Position numbers and translations under genes: made by a program. The notes beneath the pieces are model-generated. The model had not been told where the DNA came from and did no database searches. It was given only the letters and a program-made list of their open reading frames with translations. Below are positions 1 to 9,199 of a stretch of DNA of 64,000 bases, piece after piece. The DNA lies in the NCBI RefSeq assembly GCF_029087225.1, contig NZ_JARFJD010000003.1, forward strand, positions 97,402 through 161,401, written 5' to 3'. How positions within the stretch are numbered: position 1 is the first letter of the stretch; each line of letters opens with the position of its first letter. The DNA is from Limnobacter olei (lineage in GTDB: Bacteria; Pseudomonadota; Gammaproteobacteria; Burkholderiales; Burkholderiaceae_B).

Positions 1-85
1 TCTCGAAATCCATGCCTTTTTCATGCAAAACAAACCGGCAACGCTGAGAAAACGGGCAGGTCGTTCCAGAGTAAAGAACCATCAT
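1..85 (-). CDS. sspA: SspA, stringent starvation protein A (N-terminal part, cut by window edge)
   Basis: Reading leftwards from 85, the codons give MMVLYSGTTCPFSQR and continue to the edge as a glutathione-S-transferase-like thioredoxin fold start with a CPF motif. This is the characteristic beginning of SspA, the GST-fold protein that binds RNA polymerase and is part of the stringent/starvation response. Only 28 codons are present. Position directly downstream of petC on the same strand is the usual arrangement in betaproteobacteria (petABC-sspA-sspB), which supports the call. Two adjacent ATG codons (83-85 and 80-82) could serve as start. The identification rests on a short segment plus synteny. 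Confidence 0.82.
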   Translation of the reverse strand, partial: MMVLYSGTTCPFSQRCRFVLHEKGMDFE

Positions 86-104
86 AATGTTGTCATCCCA
101 AAAC

Positions 105-137
105 AAAAAATGGCCAGGGCGAACAAACACCCCAGCC
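105..137 (-). terminator. possible imperfect terminator after petC
   Basis: Read on the minus strand, a GGC-T-GGG arm (near 130-137) can pair with CCC-TG-GCC (near 112-120) around a loop of about ten bases, followed by a run of six T at 105-110. The stem is short and bulged, so it may be weak. It lies between petC and sspA, so it could separate the two transcripts only partly. Confidence 0.33.
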
Positions 138-160
138 TGTACATGATTAAGCCAAATAGC

Positions 161-919
161 TTACTTGATGTCTTTCCAGTAAGCGGCGTTCAAGCGCCAT
201 GCAAAAATGGTGAATACGCCAAAGAACAACAGCACGATCACGCCCAACTTGAAGCGGTCTTCCCGTACAGGTTCAGCCATGAACACCAGGAAACTCGTGA
301 GGTCGGCCATGGCTTGGTCGTACTCTACCTGAGTCATGGTGCCAGGCTTGACCTGCTCGAATCCAACGAACTGTTGAATTTTCTTGGTCGCATCGTGCGG
401 GTCAGTCACTTCTTCGTACTTGGCAACTCGCTCACCCTGCAATTCCCACAACACATGCGGCATGCCCACGTTCGGGAAGGCCATGTTGTTCCAGCCGGTT
501 GGCTTGGAAGGATCACGGTAATAGGTGCGCAGATAGGTGTAAATGTAATCTGCACCCGGGCCATTTGAAGAAGCGCGTGAACGTGCAATCAACGACAAAT
601 CAGGGGGTGCCGCACCAAACCATTTCTTGGCATCTTTTGGATCCATAGAAATATTCATGGTGTCGCCCACGTTGTCAGTGGCGAACATCAGGTTTTCCTT
701 GATCTGCTCATCGGTCAAACCAATGTCGCGCAAGCGGTTGTAACGCATGCTTTCAGCAGAGTGGCAATTCAAACAGTAATTGGAAAACAACTTGGCACCG
801 CGTTGAAGCGCGGCCAGGTCATTCGTCAAATCGGGCGCCTTGTCCAAAGGATAGTTGCTGCCCGCACCGAGAACCAGTGAGGGAACAAGCGCCAACAAAG
901 CCAGTAGTTTTTTCATCAT
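161..919 (-). CDS. petC: Cytochrome c1 of the bc1 complex
   Basis: This 252-residue protein is the membrane-anchored c-type cytochrome subunit of ubiquinol:cytochrome c oxidoreductase; it passes electrons from the Rieske protein to soluble cytochrome c on the periplasmic side. A signal peptide covers about residues 1-19. The haem-binding CLNCH motif gives C49, C52 and H53, and M153 in NVGMPHVLW is the likely sixth iron ligand. The conserved APPDLSL segment is at 104-110. A C-terminal helix at about 223-241 anchors it. AGGA lies just upstream of the ATG-ATG start; either ATG is possible. It is the last gene of petABC. Confidence 0.97.
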   Translation of the reverse strand: MMKKLLALLALVPSLVLGAGSNYPLDKAPDLTNDLAALQRGAKLFSNYCLNCHSAESMRYNRLRDIGLTDEQIKENLMFATDNVGDTMNISMDPKDAKKWFGAAPPDLSLIARSRASSNGPGADYIYTYLRTYYRDPSKPTGWNNMAFPNVGMPHVLWELQGERVAKYEEVTDPHDATKKIQQFVGFEQVKPGTMTQVEYDQAMADLTSFLVFMAEPVREDRFKLGVIVLLFFGVFTIFAWRLNAAYWKDIK

Positions 920-968
920 TTAATCCTATCTTCTCCAGTTCGTCGTCCAGTCAGCTTGGTGCGCATGC

Positions 969-2234
969 TTAGTGCGGTTGAAACACAACACGGTCAGGCA
1001 CAGGCTTGAAGGTGCCCAGCTTTGACCACCAAGGCATTGCCAGGAAGAACAGGAAGTAGTACAGGGTACCAATCTGGGAAACGATTTGGCCAATGTCTGA
1101 TGGTGGCTTCACACCCAGATAGCCCAACACGATGAAGTTGATTACGAACACCGCGTATATCCACTTGTGCAGCGCTGGGCGATAACGGATTGACTTCACC
1201 TTGCTCTTGTCCAGCCATGGTAGGAAGAACAGGATAACAACCGCGCCACCCATGGCCACCACACCCCAGAACTTCGCATCCAGACCCAGGAACGGGAATG
1301 TGATGGCACGAAGAATGGAATAGAACGGTGTGAAGTACCAAACGGGAGCGATGTGCGCTGGTGTTTTCAACGGGTCAGCTGGAATGAAGTTGTTGTATTC
1401 CAGGAAGTAACCACCCATTTCAGGCGCGAAAAACACAATGGCAGAAAACACCATCAGGAACACGCCCACACCCAAGATGTCGTGCACGGTGTAGTAAGGG
1501 TGGAAAGGAATACCGTCCAGAGGCTTGCCGTTGGCATCCTTCTTTTCCTTGATTTCAACGCCGTCAGGATTGTTGGAACCCACTTCGTGCAAAGCCACCA
1601 AGTGCGCAGCCACCAGACCCAGCAACACCAGTGGAATGGCGATCACGTGGAAGGAGAAGAAACGGTTCAGGGTGGCATCGGAAACCACATAGTCACCGCG
1701 AATCCAGATGGCCAGATCAGGACCAATCACCGGAATTGCAGAGAACAGGTTCACGATCACCTGTGCACCCCAGTAGCTCATTTGACCCCATGGCAACAGG
1801 TAACCAAAGAAAGCCTCGGCCATCAGACACAGGAAAATTGCAACACCAAAAATCCAGATCAGCTCACGGGGCTTGCGATAAGAACCATACAACAGGCCAC
1901 GCATCATGTGCAGGTAAACCACCACGAAGAACATGGAAGCGCCGGTGGAGTGCATGTAACGCACCAGCCAGCCCCACGGTACATCGCGCATGATGTACTC
2001 AACGGACTGGAAAGCTTTTGCCGCATCTGGTTTGTAGTGCATGACCAGGAAAATACCGGTCACGATCTGGATGACCAACACCAGCAAGGCCAGTGAGCCA
2101 AAGAAGTACCAGAAGTTGAAGTTTTTGGGCGCATAGTACTCGGACAAATGCGCTTTATAGGTCGAGGTCAGGGGGAAACGCTGGTCAATCCAGCCCAACA
2201 CGCCTGTTGTTTCGACTTTTTTGTCTGCCGCCAT
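969..2234 (-). CDS. petB: Cytochrome b of the bc1 complex
   Basis: Cytochrome b (421 residues) is the integral membrane core of complex III and holds two b haems and the quinol oxidation and reduction sites. The four axial histidines are visible as H95, H109, H196 and H211. Multiple hydrophobic helices span the length, as expected for the fused b/subunit IV form. The Qo-site loop, usually PEWY, reads PVWY at 297-300 before FTPFYSILRA. A GAGGAG ribosome binding site precedes the ATG. The gene is 49 bases upstream of petC and 25 bases downstream of petA, so the three are very likely one operon. Confidence 0.98.
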   Translation of the reverse strand: MAADKKVETTGVLGWIDQRFPLTSTYKAHLSEYYAPKNFNFWYFFGSLALLVLVIQIVTGIFLVMHYKPDAAKAFQSVEYIMRDVPWGWLVRYMHSTGASMFFVVVYLHMMRGLLYGSYRKPRELIWIFGVAIFLCLMAEAFFGYLLPWGQMSYWGAQVIVNLFSAIPVIGPDLAIWIRGDYVVSDATLNRFFSFHVIAIPLVLLGLVAAHLVALHEVGSNNPDGVEIKEKKDANGKPLDGIPFHPYYTVHDILGVGVFLMVFSAIVFFAPEMGGYFLEYNNFIPADPLKTPAHIAPVWYFTPFYSILRAITFPFLGLDAKFWGVVAMGGAVVILFFLPWLDKSKVKSIRYRPALHKWIYAVFVINFIVLGYLGVKPPSDIGQIVSQIGTLYYFLFFLAMPWWSKLGTFKPVPDRVVFQPH

Positions 2235-2259
2235 AATTACTACTCCTCGCTCTCAGATG

Positions 2260-2865
2260 TCAGGCGTTGTTCTCGTCTACACCGATCAACAACTTGGTGT
2301 CTGACAAATATTTGTGGGGTGGCACTTCCAGATTGTCCGGTGCCGGCTTGCCAGCATAAACACGACCAGCCAGGTCAAACGTGGAACCATGGCATGGACA
2401 GAAGAACCCGCCTTGCCAATCATCAGGCAAGCTAGGCTGGGGGCCTGGCTCAAAACGCGCTGAGGGCGAACAACCAAGGTGCGAGCAGATACCAACTGCA
2501 ACCAGATATTCGGGTTTGATAGAGCGGTGGGGATTGCGTGCGTATTCGGGGGTCAACTGGTCGGGGCTGCGCTCGGAATTCGGGTCAGCCAACTGGTTAT
2601 CCAGCTTTGGCAGTGCTTCCACCACGGCAGGGTCGCGACGAACAACCCAAACTGGCTTTCCGCGCCATTCGACAGTTTTCATGTCGCCTGGCTGCATGCC
2701 AGAAATATCAAGCTCAACTGGCGCACCGGCTGCTTTCGCGCGCTCGGAAGGTGCCATTGAAGTCAGAAACGCGCCACCAGTTGCCGCAGCCGCTACACCA
2801 CCCGCTGCACCGCAAGCGATCATCCATACGCGACGTTCTTTGTCTACAGGTTGATTATTGCTCAT
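2260..2865 (-). CDS. petA: Rieske iron-sulfur subunit of the bc1 complex
   Basis: The Rieske [2Fe-2S] protein (201 residues from this start) accepts electrons from quinol and moves between cytochrome b and c1. Cluster ligands are C127/H129 in CSHLGC and C156/H159 in CPCHG, with C132 and C158 as the disulfide pair. The N-terminus has two arginines (R11, R12) ahead of an Ala/Gly-rich helix, consistent with Tat-dependent insertion known for bacterial Rieske proteins. The ATG at 2865 is preferred over a longer reading to 2925, because the extra 20 residues are not Rieske-like and the protein normally begins just before the RR helix. Confidence 0.97.
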   Translation of the reverse strand: MSNNQPVDKERRVWMIACGAAGGVAAAATGGAFLTSMAPSERAKAAGAPVELDISGMQPGDMKTVEWRGKPVWVVRRDPAVVEALPKLDNQLADPNSERSPDQLTPEYARNPHRSIKPEYLVAVGICSHLGCSPSARFEPGPQPSLPDDWQGGFFCPCHGSTFDLAGRVYAGKPAPDNLEVPPHKYLSDTKLLIGVDENNA

Positions 2866-3010
2866 CAAAATAACCCCGAAAGTAAAATCCAGTGATCCAT
2901 GCAACCGGAGATTGTACCCCACCAAGCTTAAAACAAGGAACAGTTTTGGGGAGAATTTCCATCAAATGCTGAGTGGACAGAAACATTTGCGGCCATACAT
3001 TAGAAAACAT
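2866..3010 (-). promoter_or_regulatory. upstream region of petABC
   Basis: This gene-free gap of 145 bases lies between petA and the gene for the Nif3-like protein, both on the minus strand. It must hold the petABC promoter unless transcription reads through from the Nif3-like gene. I found no -10/-35 pair strong enough to call. Confidence 0.3.
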
Positions 3011-3772
3011 CTAAACCGCAACGAACAAATCACGGAAAATCACTTCAATACCATAGCGTTGTGCAATCCATTCGCCCAGGGCCTTTACACCGCAACGTTC
3101 CGTGGCATGGTGACCAGCACCCAGCAAGCTGACATTGCATTCACGAGCCACATGCACGGCAGGCTCGGACAACTCACCAGTCAAGTACAAATCGGCGCCC
3201 TGCAAAGCCGCCTCCTCCACATAACCGGGCGCCCCGCCAGTGCACCAGGCCACTGTCGCCACACGGCGTTCGGGATCGCTGTTCCCTTCCACTTGAACAT
3301 GGTGGCCCAATACACTGCTTACCTGCTGAACCAGTTCACTCAGCGGCTGAGGTTTGGGCAACACACCCAAGTGAACCAAACCCTTGTCGCCCACCACACG
3401 AGTGCTGGGCCAACCCAGCATTTTCCCCAACTGGGCGTTGTTGCCCAGCTCAGGGTGTTTGTCCAGCGGCAAGTGGTAAGCAAACACGTTCAAATCATGG
3501 CCAAGTGCCAATTGCAGTCGCTCCTTTCGAAACCCGGTCACCACCTGGGGATCGCCTTTCCACATCAGGCCATGGTGAACCAAAATCGCATCGGCATTCA
3601 GTTCAACCGCCAGCTCAATCAGCGCCCTGGATGCGGTGACACCCGTCAACAGCCGCTGAATGCGGGGTCTGCCTTCCAACTGCAGCCCATTTGGGCAATA
3701 ATCTGACATACGAGCCTGATCCAGCAATTCCCGCAAATCATGTTCCAGCACATTCCGATCCACTGAAGCCAA
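3011..3772 (-). CDS. Nif3-like dinuclear metal-centre protein (YbgI family)
   Basis: This 253-residue protein belongs to the Nif3/YbgI (DUF34) family, hexameric proteins with a two-metal centre whose cellular reaction is not settled; annotation as 'GTP cyclohydrolase type 2' is common but weakly founded. Visible family features are DYCPNGLQ near residue 24, the VHHGLMW metal-binding histidines (H66, H67), AYHLPLDKH near 98-106, and a C-terminal GAGHHATERCG block with further ligands. The start is a TTG at 3772 with AGGGG seven bases upstream; no closer ATG would keep the conserved N-terminus. It is divergent from the protease gene, with only 22 bases between start codons. Confidence 0.9.
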   Translation of the reverse strand: MASVDRNVLEHDLRELLDQARMSDYCPNGLQLEGRPRIQRLLTGVTASRALIELAVELNADAILVHHGLMWKGDPQVVTGFRKERLQLALGHDLNVFAYHLPLDKHPELGNNAQLGKMLGWPSTRVVGDKGLVHLGVLPKPQPLSELVQQVSSVLGHHVQVEGNSDPERRVATVAWCTGGAPGYVEEAALQGADLYLTGELSEPAVHVARECNVSLLGAGHHATERCGVKALGEWIAQRYGIEVIFRDLFVAV

Positions 3773-3794
3773 CGGCGCACCCCTGCATCTTGAT

Positions 3795-4949
3795 ATGTTG
3801 AAAAAACTCTGGCTGACCTTTGCTCAGGCCTTAACCATACTTCTTGCATTGTATTTCATCACCGAAGTACTGCGCCCAGAGTGGGTACCCAACTGGCTGC
3901 AAAAGCCGGCTTATCAAACAGCCCAGCCCGAAGGTGTGGCTGGCTACCGCCATGCCGTAGACACTGCCATGCCGGCCGTGGTGAATATTTTCACCAGCAA
4001 ACGCGCCAACAACTTGCCCAAGCACCCATTTTTCGAAGACCCGGAAATTCGTAAATTTTTCGGCGATGAACTAGAGGAGCAGTTTGAGCAAGAAGAGCAA
4101 GCCTCTAGCCTGGGCTCGGGTGTCATTGTGAACAGCGACGGTTTGATTGTGACCAACCAGCACGTGGTTGAAGCAGCCGATGAAATTGAAGTCAGCCTTA
4201 ACGATGGACGAACCACCAAAGCCGAGCTGGTGGGAACCGACCCGGAAACTGACCTTGCCGTGCTTCGAATCAAACTCGATAACCTGCCCAGCCTGAAATT
4301 TGCCGCCGATGAAACAGTGCGGGTGGGCGATGTGGTGCTGGCCATGGGCAACCCCTTCGGCGTGGGCCAAACCGTGACCATGGGCATTGTGAGTGCGTTG
4401 GGTCGAAACCACATCGGCATCAATACGTTCGAGAACTTCATTCAAACCGATGCAGCCATTAACCCCGGCAACTCCGGCGGAGCGCTGGTGGATACAGCAG
4501 GCAATCTACTGGGGATCAACACGGCCATTTACAGTCGCTCGGGGGGCTCATTGGGTATTGGCTTTGCCATCCCGGCCAAAACCGTTCAAGGGGTGTTGAA
4601 CCAGATTGTGCGCACCGGCACGGTGACTCGTGGTTACATTGGCGTAGAGCAACAAAACATCACCGAAGAACTGGCCTCGGCATTTGATTTGCCACAAAAA
4701 GACGGTGTAATTATTGCGGGTATTGTGAAAGATGGCCCCGCGGACAAAGCTGGCCTGAAAGTGGGCGATATTCTGCTGAAGCTGGACGACAAAAAAATTA
4801 CAGACACCACGCAGATGTTGAACCAGATTGCGGCTTACGCACCGGGTGATAAAAAATCGGTGGAGTTGTTGCGTGATGGAAAAACAGAAACAGTCACGAT
4901 TGAAATTGGCGTGCGCCCAAAACCTGGCGACTTCTTGAAACGGCCTTGA
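3795..4949 (+). CDS. degS: DegS-like membrane-anchored serine protease (HtrA family)
   Basis: The 384-residue protein has one N-terminal membrane helix (about residues 8-25), a trypsin-like domain and a single PDZ domain (about 275-365). The catalytic triad is H123 (TNQHVVEA), D153 (ETDLAVL) and S227 (NPGNSGGA). This architecture is that of DegS, the periplasmic protease that senses misfolded outer membrane proteins and starts sigma-E release, rather than DegP with two PDZ domains. In many betaproteobacteria the gene beside tatC is simply called a Do-like protease, so the DegS role is an inference from domain layout. The ribosome binding site is weak. Confidence 0.9.
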   Translation: MLKKLWLTFAQALTILLALYFITEVLRPEWVPNWLQKPAYQTAQPEGVAGYRHAVDTAMPAVVNIFTSKRANNLPKHPFFEDPEIRKFFGDELEEQFEQEEQASSLGSGVIVNSDGLIVTNQHVVEAADEIEVSLNDGRTTKAELVGTDPETDLAVLRIKLDNLPSLKFAADETVRVGDVVLAMGNPFGVGQTVTMGIVSALGRNHIGINTFENFIQTDAAINPGNSGGALVDTAGNLLGINTAIYSRSGGSLGIGFAIPAKTVQGVLNQIVRTGTVTRGYIGVEQQNITEELASAFDLPQKDGVIIAGIVKDGPADKAGLKVGDILLKLDDKKITDTTQMLNQIAAYAPGDKKSVELLRDGKTETVTIEIGVRPKPGDFLKRP

Positions 4950-4988
4950 TTCATCATCAAGGCCAATCCGCCTGGCTTATGCCCCAAC

Positions 4989-5726
4989 TTATTCCAGAAT
5001 TTGCTGACGTTGTTTGCCGATGATTTTGGCAAACAAAATACCCACCTCGTACAAGATACAAATTGGGATGGCAAGAAACAGCTGAGACATCACATCGGGC
5101 GGGGTCACGATGGCAGCAATTACAAAAGCCGCCACAATCACATACCCACGAATTTCCACCAGTTTTTCTACGGTAACCACACCCAGGTACACCAACACCA
5201 CCACCACAATGGGCACCTCGAAGGTCATGCCGAAAGCCATGAACATGGTCAGCACGAAGCTCATATAAGCTTCAATGTCAGGTGCTGGCGTGATGCTTTG
5301 CGGGGCGAAATCGTTGATGAAGGCAAACACCTTGCCAAACACAATGAAATGACAAAAAGCAATGCCCACGAGAAACAGCACTGTGCTGGAAAAAATAATG
5401 GGCAAAGCCATTTTTTTCTCGTGTTGATACAAGCCTGGCGCAATGAAGGCCCAAGCTTGATACAACAAGATAGGCAGAGAAATAACAAAGGCCACCATGG
5501 CAGTCAATTTCACGGGCACCATGAAGGGTGTGATCACGCCCGTGGCAATCATCTTGGTGCCTTCGGGCAGAGCGCTTTGAATGGGCAGGGCCAACAAATC
5601 AAAAATGTAAGCTGCACCCGGGTAAGCCATCAAGGCCACAAACACAATCAAAAAACCAACCACGGCGCGCAACAAACGATCGCGCAGTTCGACCAGGTGA
5701 CTGACAAAATTTTCTTGCTGACTCAT
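4989..5726 (-). CDS. tatC: Twin-arginine translocase subunit TatC
   Basis: TatC (245 residues) is the polytopic receptor of the Tat system, which exports folded proteins with RR signal peptides. The N-terminal signature HLVELRDRLL includes the conserved Glu13 that contacts the RR signal. About six membrane helices follow, which matches the family. It is the last gene of tatABC and of a long minus-strand run; it converges with the protease gene across a 39-base gap that shows no clear terminator. The Rieske protein encoded 2 kb away is a likely substrate. Confidence 0.97.
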   Translation of the reverse strand: MSQQENFVSHLVELRDRLLRAVVGFLIVFVALMAYPGAAYIFDLLALPIQSALPEGTKMIATGVITPFMVPVKLTAMVAFVISLPILLYQAWAFIAPGLYQHEKKMALPIIFSSTVLFLVGIAFCHFIVFGKVFAFINDFAPQSITPAPDIEAYMSFVLTMFMAFGMTFEVPIVVVVLVYLGVVTVEKLVEIRGYVIVAAFVIAAIVTPPDVMSQLFLAIPICILYEVGILFAKIIGKQRQQILE

Positions 5727-5741
5727 TACCCATGCACCTTG

Positions 5742-6167
5742 TTATTTGGCCTCTACCTTGGGGGCAGGCCCCACGGGTTGCGCTGGCGCTGGCTCTTCCG
5801 CCTTGGGCGGAGATTGTGTGTTTGAATTGGCGGTAGCCACGGCGGCTGGCTTGCTATTCTCAAGCTCCGCTATATCATCTTCGATTGATTTCACGGATTT
5901 GTTCAAATCAGCCTCGGTGTCTCGCAAGGTGGTTTGTACATCACCCTCAACCTTACGAGCAGCAGTCTGCATTTCTGCCTGCAGCTTACGCAACTCGTCG
6001 ATTTCCATTTCCCGATTGATCTCAGACTTCACGTCGCTGACGTAGCGTTGGGCCTTGCCCAACAAATGACCAACCGTTTTGGCCACCTTGGGCAGTTTTT
6101 CAGGACCTATCACCAGCAGCGCGATCACTGCAATGATAAGCATTTCCGAGAAAGCAATGTCGAACAT
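5742..6167 (-). CDS. tatB: Sec-independent translocase protein TatB
   Basis: TatB (141 residues) works with TatC in recognising Tat substrates. It begins [10 protein letters not shown], followed by one membrane helix, the GPEKLP hinge at 21-26, and an amphipathic helix. The middle is a charged helical stretch and the end (about 110-141) is rich in Pro, Ala and Glu, as usual for TatB. The N-terminal start and longer tail distinguish it from TatA. It sits 15 bases upstream of tatC and 24 bases downstream of tatA. Confidence 0.96.
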   Translation of the reverse strand: MFDIAFSEMLIIAVIALLVIGPEKLPKVAKTVGHLLGKAQRYVSDVKSEINREMEIDELRKLQAEMQTAARKVEGDVQTTLRDTEADLNKSVKSIEDDIAELENSKPAAVATANSNTQSPPKAEEPAPAQPVGPAPKVEAK

Positions 6168-6191
6168 GCTGCGCGCCGCAAAAAGGGGAAA

Positions 6192-6428
6192 TTAACTGGA
6201 AGATTTCTCTTTGGCTTCGACGTCGATCGTGTCCGACTTCTTGTTGCGATCATCGGCCAATTTGGCGGCATTTTGCTCACCTTCCGAACCACCCTCTTTC
6301 ATACCGTCCTTAAAACCTTTCACCGCACCACCCAGATCAGATCCGATATTGCGCAACTTTTTGGTGCCAAACACCAACATCACGATAACCAGCACAATCA
6401 CCCAGTGCCAAATGCTAAATGAACCCAT
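6192..6428 (-). CDS. tatA: Sec-independent translocase protein TatA
   Basis: TatA (78 residues) forms the size-variable pore or membrane-thinning patch of the Tat system. It has a short membrane helix starting at MGSFSIWHW, the conserved F20-G21 hinge in FGTKKL, and an amphipathic helix ending in FKDGMKEG. The rest is a short polar tail. Gene order tatA-tatB-tatC is standard. The upstream neighbour is hinT, 36 bases away on the same strand. Confidence 0.96.
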   Translation of the reverse strand: MGSFSIWHWVIVLVIVMLVFGTKKLRNIGSDLGGAVKGFKDGMKEGGSEGEQNAAKLADDRNKKSDTIDVEAKEKSSS

Positions 6429-6464
6429 GACTTACTCCTGATATGTTTTTCGTGTCTCGTTGCG

Positions 6465-6821
6465 TTACAAGGCTGGCATGCCGAGCATAACGCCCAATGG
6501 TTTGTTGCCGCCAAGTATATGCACATGAACATGATACACCTCTTGGCAACCCACCCTTCCAGTGTTCACGATGGTTCTGAAACCATCATGACACCCTTCT
6601 TGCTTGGCCAATTGACCCGCAATGGTCATTATTTTTCCCATCACGGGAATGTCTTCTTCAGTGGCATCGGCCAGCGTGGGAATGTGCTTTTTCGGAATAA
6701 TCAGAAAGTGCACTGGCGCAGCTGGCTTGATGTCGTGAAACGCGAGGATATCCTCGTCTTCATATACTTTTCTGCTAGGGATTTCCCCAGCGACAATCTT
6801 GCAGAAAATGCAATCTGACAT
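6465..6821 (-). CDS. hinT: HIT-family purine nucleoside phosphoramidase (HinT)
   Basis: This 118-residue protein has the histidine triad HVHVH at 97-101 followed by ILGG, and the N-terminal CIFCKIVAGEIPS block typical of HinT. Members are small dimeric nucleotide hydrolases; E. coli HinT cleaves adenosine phosphoramidates. The N-terminal cysteines C4 and C7 recall the zinc-binding branch of the family. The gene lies between hisE and tatA on the minus strand, a conserved position in Burkholderiales, probably cotranscribed with both. Confidence 0.93.
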   Translation of the reverse strand: MSDCIFCKIVAGEIPSRKVYEDEDILAFHDIKPAAPVHFLIIPKKHIPTLADATEEDIPVMGKIMTIAGQLAKQEGCHDGFRTIVNTGRVGCQEVYHVHVHILGGNKPLGVMLGMPAL

Positions 6822-6843
6822 GTCTCATCCCCTTTTGAAGTAT

Positions 6844-7182
6844 TTATCGGGGCCGATTGGCCTTCTCAACCAAACCAGACAAACCCATGCGACGGTCCAG
6901 TTCGGCCAGCACATCGGCAGCAGTCAAACCGTGCCAACCCAATAACACGAGGCTGTGAAACCACAAATCGGCTGTTTCAGCGATCACTTTGGCGGGGTCT
7001 TGATCTTTAGACGCCATCACCAGTTCGCAAGACTCCTCACCGATCTTTTTCAGGATCGCGTCCTGCCCCTTGTGGTGCAAATTCGCCACATAGGATTGCT
7101 CAGGGCTGGCTTGCTTGCGTGCTTCCAGCACTTCGGTCAAACGCTCGAGCAAATCTCCAGACGCTTTTTCAAGGTCAGCCAT
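6844..7182 (-). CDS. hisE: Phosphoribosyl-ATP pyrophosphatase
   Basis: HisE (112 residues) catalyses the second step of histidine synthesis, hydrolysing phosphoribosyl-ATP to phosphoribosyl-AMP and pyrophosphate. The all-alpha MazG-like fold is marked by the acidic Mg-binding pattern [12 protein letters not shown] and the later ETADLWFH. HisE and HisI are separate proteins here, whereas enterobacteria carry them fused. The gene starts six bases after hisI ends, so the two are probably translationally linked. Confidence 0.96.
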   Translation of the reverse strand: MADLEKASGDLLERLTEVLEARKQASPEQSYVANLHHKGQDAILKKIGEESCELVMASKDQDPAKVIAETADLWFHSLVLLGWHGLTAADVLAELDRRMGLSGLVEKANRPR

Positions 7183-7188
7183 GCTTGT

Positions 7189-7620
7189 TCATTCCTTATT
7201 TTTGCCGTACATGTCGGAAGGGTCTTTCAGCACAGGGTCTTTGGCAACCCACTTGGGCTTTTCACCCTGCACACCTTCCAGCGCGTAATAAAAGCAGCTT
7301 TCACGGCCCGTGTGGCAAGCAATACCGCCCACCTGCTCCACCATCAGCACCAGCACATCACCGTCACAGTCCAGGCGAATCTCCTTCACCTTTTGCTGGT
7401 TGCCCGATTCCTCACCTTTGTGCCACAGTTTACCGCGCGAACGTGAAAAATACGTTGCAAAACCAGTACTGGCTGTAATTTCGAGTGCCTCGCGGTTCAT
7501 CCAGGCGACCATCAATACGCGTTTACTGAGGTGGTCTTGTGCAACCACATTCACCAAACCTTTGTCATCGAAACTGACACTATCCAGCCAATTTTCTGTA
7601 ATTAATACATCCTTGCTCAT
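7189..7620 (-). CDS. hisI: Phosphoribosyl-AMP cyclohydrolase
   Basis: HisI (143 residues) opens the adenine ring of phosphoribosyl-AMP, the third step of the pathway, and needs zinc and magnesium. The metal-binding cluster DCDGDVLVL and the cysteines of [10 protein letters not shown] are present. The open frame extends to 7779, but the family N-terminus begins at [11 protein letters not shown], so the ATG at 7620 is chosen; the longer reading would overlap most of the 3' end of hisF with a non-homologous tail. It follows hisF by 13 bases. Confidence 0.96.
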   Translation of the reverse strand: MSKDVLITENWLDSVSFDDKGLVNVVAQDHLSKRVLMVAWMNREALEITASTGFATYFSRSRGKLWHKGEESGNQQKVKEIRLDCDGDVLVLMVEQVGGIACHTGRESCFYYALEGVQGEKPKWVAKDPVLKDPSDMYGKNKE

Positions 7621-7633
7621 GGCGAATGCCCCT

Positions 7634-8398
7634 TTACAGCCGAACTGTAATGCCGGCCTTGGCCATATGGGCTTTGGCCTGCTGTACAGTGTACTCACCG
7701 TAGTGAAATATGCTGGCCGCCAAGACAGCACTGGCTTTGCCTTTGATGACACCATCCACCAGATGGTCGAGGTTGCCAACGCCGCCGCTGGCGATCACGG
7801 GAATGGAAACCGCATCGGACACTGCGCGGGTCAATTCCAGATTGAAACCGATTTTGGTGCCGTCGCGGTCCATGCTGGTCAATAGCAATTCACCAGCACC
7901 CAAGGCCTGCATTTTGCGCGCCCATTCGACGGCATCGAGCCCTGTGGGCTTTCGGCCACCATGGGTGTAAACCTCCCAGCCTGGTTCGCCATTGCTTTTG
8001 GCCTTGGCATCAATGGCCACCACAATGCACTGGGAACCATACTTCGTAGCCGCCTCTGCCACCAAGTCGGGGTTAGTCACTGCCGAAGTGTTGATGCTGA
8101 TTTTGTCAGCGCCCGCATTCAATAATCGGCGCACGTCTTCTACCTTGCGCACACCGCCCCCCACAGTCAAAGGAATAAACACCTGGCTGGCGACAGCTTC
8201 GATCACATGCAGAATCAGGTCACGGTCATCGGATGAGGCTGTAATGTCAAGGAATGTGAGTTCATCTGCACCCTGCTCATCATAACGACGTGCAATTTCA
8301 ACAGGGTCGCCCGCATCACGCAGTTCCACAAAATTGACGCCTTTAACCACCCGACCTGCGGTTACATCCAGGCAGGGGATGATACGGCTTGCAAGCAT
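7634..8398 (-). CDS. hisF: Imidazole glycerol phosphate synthase, cyclase subunit
   Basis: HisF (254 residues) is the barrel subunit that joins ammonia from HisH with PRFAR to make imidazole glycerol phosphate and AICAR. The two catalytic aspartates are visible as D11 ([14 protein letters not shown]) and D130 (VVAIDAK), and phosphate-binding glycines occur in TVGGGVR and ASGGVGN. The start ATG overlaps the hisA stop codon by one base (TAATG), which suggests coupled translation. Length matches the family. Confidence 0.98.
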   Translation of the reverse strand: MLASRIIPCLDVTAGRVVKGVNFVELRDAGDPVEIARRYDEQGADELTFLDITASSDDRDLILHVIEAVASQVFIPLTVGGGVRKVEDVRRLLNAGADKISINTSAVTNPDLVAEAATKYGSQCIVVAIDAKAKSNGEPGWEVYTHGGRKPTGLDAVEWARKMQALGAGELLLTSMDRDGTKIGFNLELTRAVSDAVSIPVIASGGVGNLDHLVDGVIKGKASAVLAASIFHYGEYTVQQAKAHMAKAGITVRL

Positions 8399-9147
8399 TA
8401 GTAGGCTTTTCCGTTCAATTCATCCGCCAGAGACTGGCCCTTGGCGAAATCGAGCGTGCCTTCGTAAATGGAGCGACCACAAATGGCACCCATCACTCCC
8501 TCATGCTCAACCGCACACAGCTGCTTCACATCGTCCAGGTTGGTAATGCCGCCTGAGGCAATCACCGGGATGGTCAATGCATTGGCCAGGCGAACCGTGG
8601 CTTCAATGTTGACGCCGCCCAACATGCCGTCACGGCCAATGTCAGTGTAAATAATGGCCTCTACGCCATAACCTTCGTACTTCTTGGCAAGGTCAACCAC
8701 GTCGTGGCCGGAAATTTTGCTCCACCCGTCGGTGGCCACTTTGCCTTCCTTGGCATCCAGGCCCACAATAATTTGACCGGGAAACGCACCGCACGCGTCA
8801 TGCAAAAAACCGGGGTTCTTCACTGCGGCAGTACCGATAATCACATAGCTCAAACCATCGTCCAGGTAACGTTCAATGGTATCCAAGTCGCGAATACCGC
8901 CACCCAATTGCACCGGAATGGCGCCGCCCACAGCATCCAGAATGTCAATAATGACACCCTCGTTCACGGGTTTGCCCGCAATCGCACCATTCAAATCGAC
9001 CAGGTGCAAGCGGCGCGCGCCACTTTCAACCCATTTCATGGCCATTTCGACCGGGTCTGCCGAGAAAATGGTGGCATCGTCCATATTGCCTTGCTTCAGG
9101 CGAACACATTGACCGTCTTTCAGGTCGATTGCTGGAATGAGTAACAT
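8398..9147 (-). CDS. hisA: ProFAR isomerase (HisA)
   Basis: HisA (249 residues) carries out the Amadori isomerisation of ProFAR to PRFAR in a TIM barrel that is homologous to HisF. Catalytic aspartates are D8 (PAIDLKDG) and D131 (VGLDAKEG); the phosphate loops are QLGGGIR and ASGGITN. The gap to hisH upstream (52 bases) is the widest within the his block and has only a weak ribosome binding site. Confidence 0.98.
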   Translation of the reverse strand: MLLIPAIDLKDGQCVRLKQGNMDDATIFSADPVEMAMKWVESGARRLHLVDLNGAIAGKPVNEGVIIDILDAVGGAIPVQLGGGIRDLDTIERYLDDGLSYVIIGTAAVKNPGFLHDACGAFPGQIIVGLDAKEGKVATDGWSKISGHDVVDLAKKYEGYGVEAIIYTDIGRDGMLGGVNIEATVRLANALTIPVIASGGITNLDDVKQLCAVEHEGVMGAICGRSIYEGTLDFAKGQSLADELNGKAY

Positions 9148-9199
9148 GAGACTGTGTTGTTAACTATTCAAGTGAGTGGAAAAAATAATCGATAAAAAC

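Noticed and set aside
1353-2096. Plus-strand open frame opposite petB
   Set aside because: Rich in His and Gln, as expected of the reverse complement of a membrane protein gene.
4950-4988. Possible bidirectional terminator between the DegS-like gene and tatC
   Set aside because: Only a short bulged stem (AAGGCCA with TGGCTT) and no T-run on either side.
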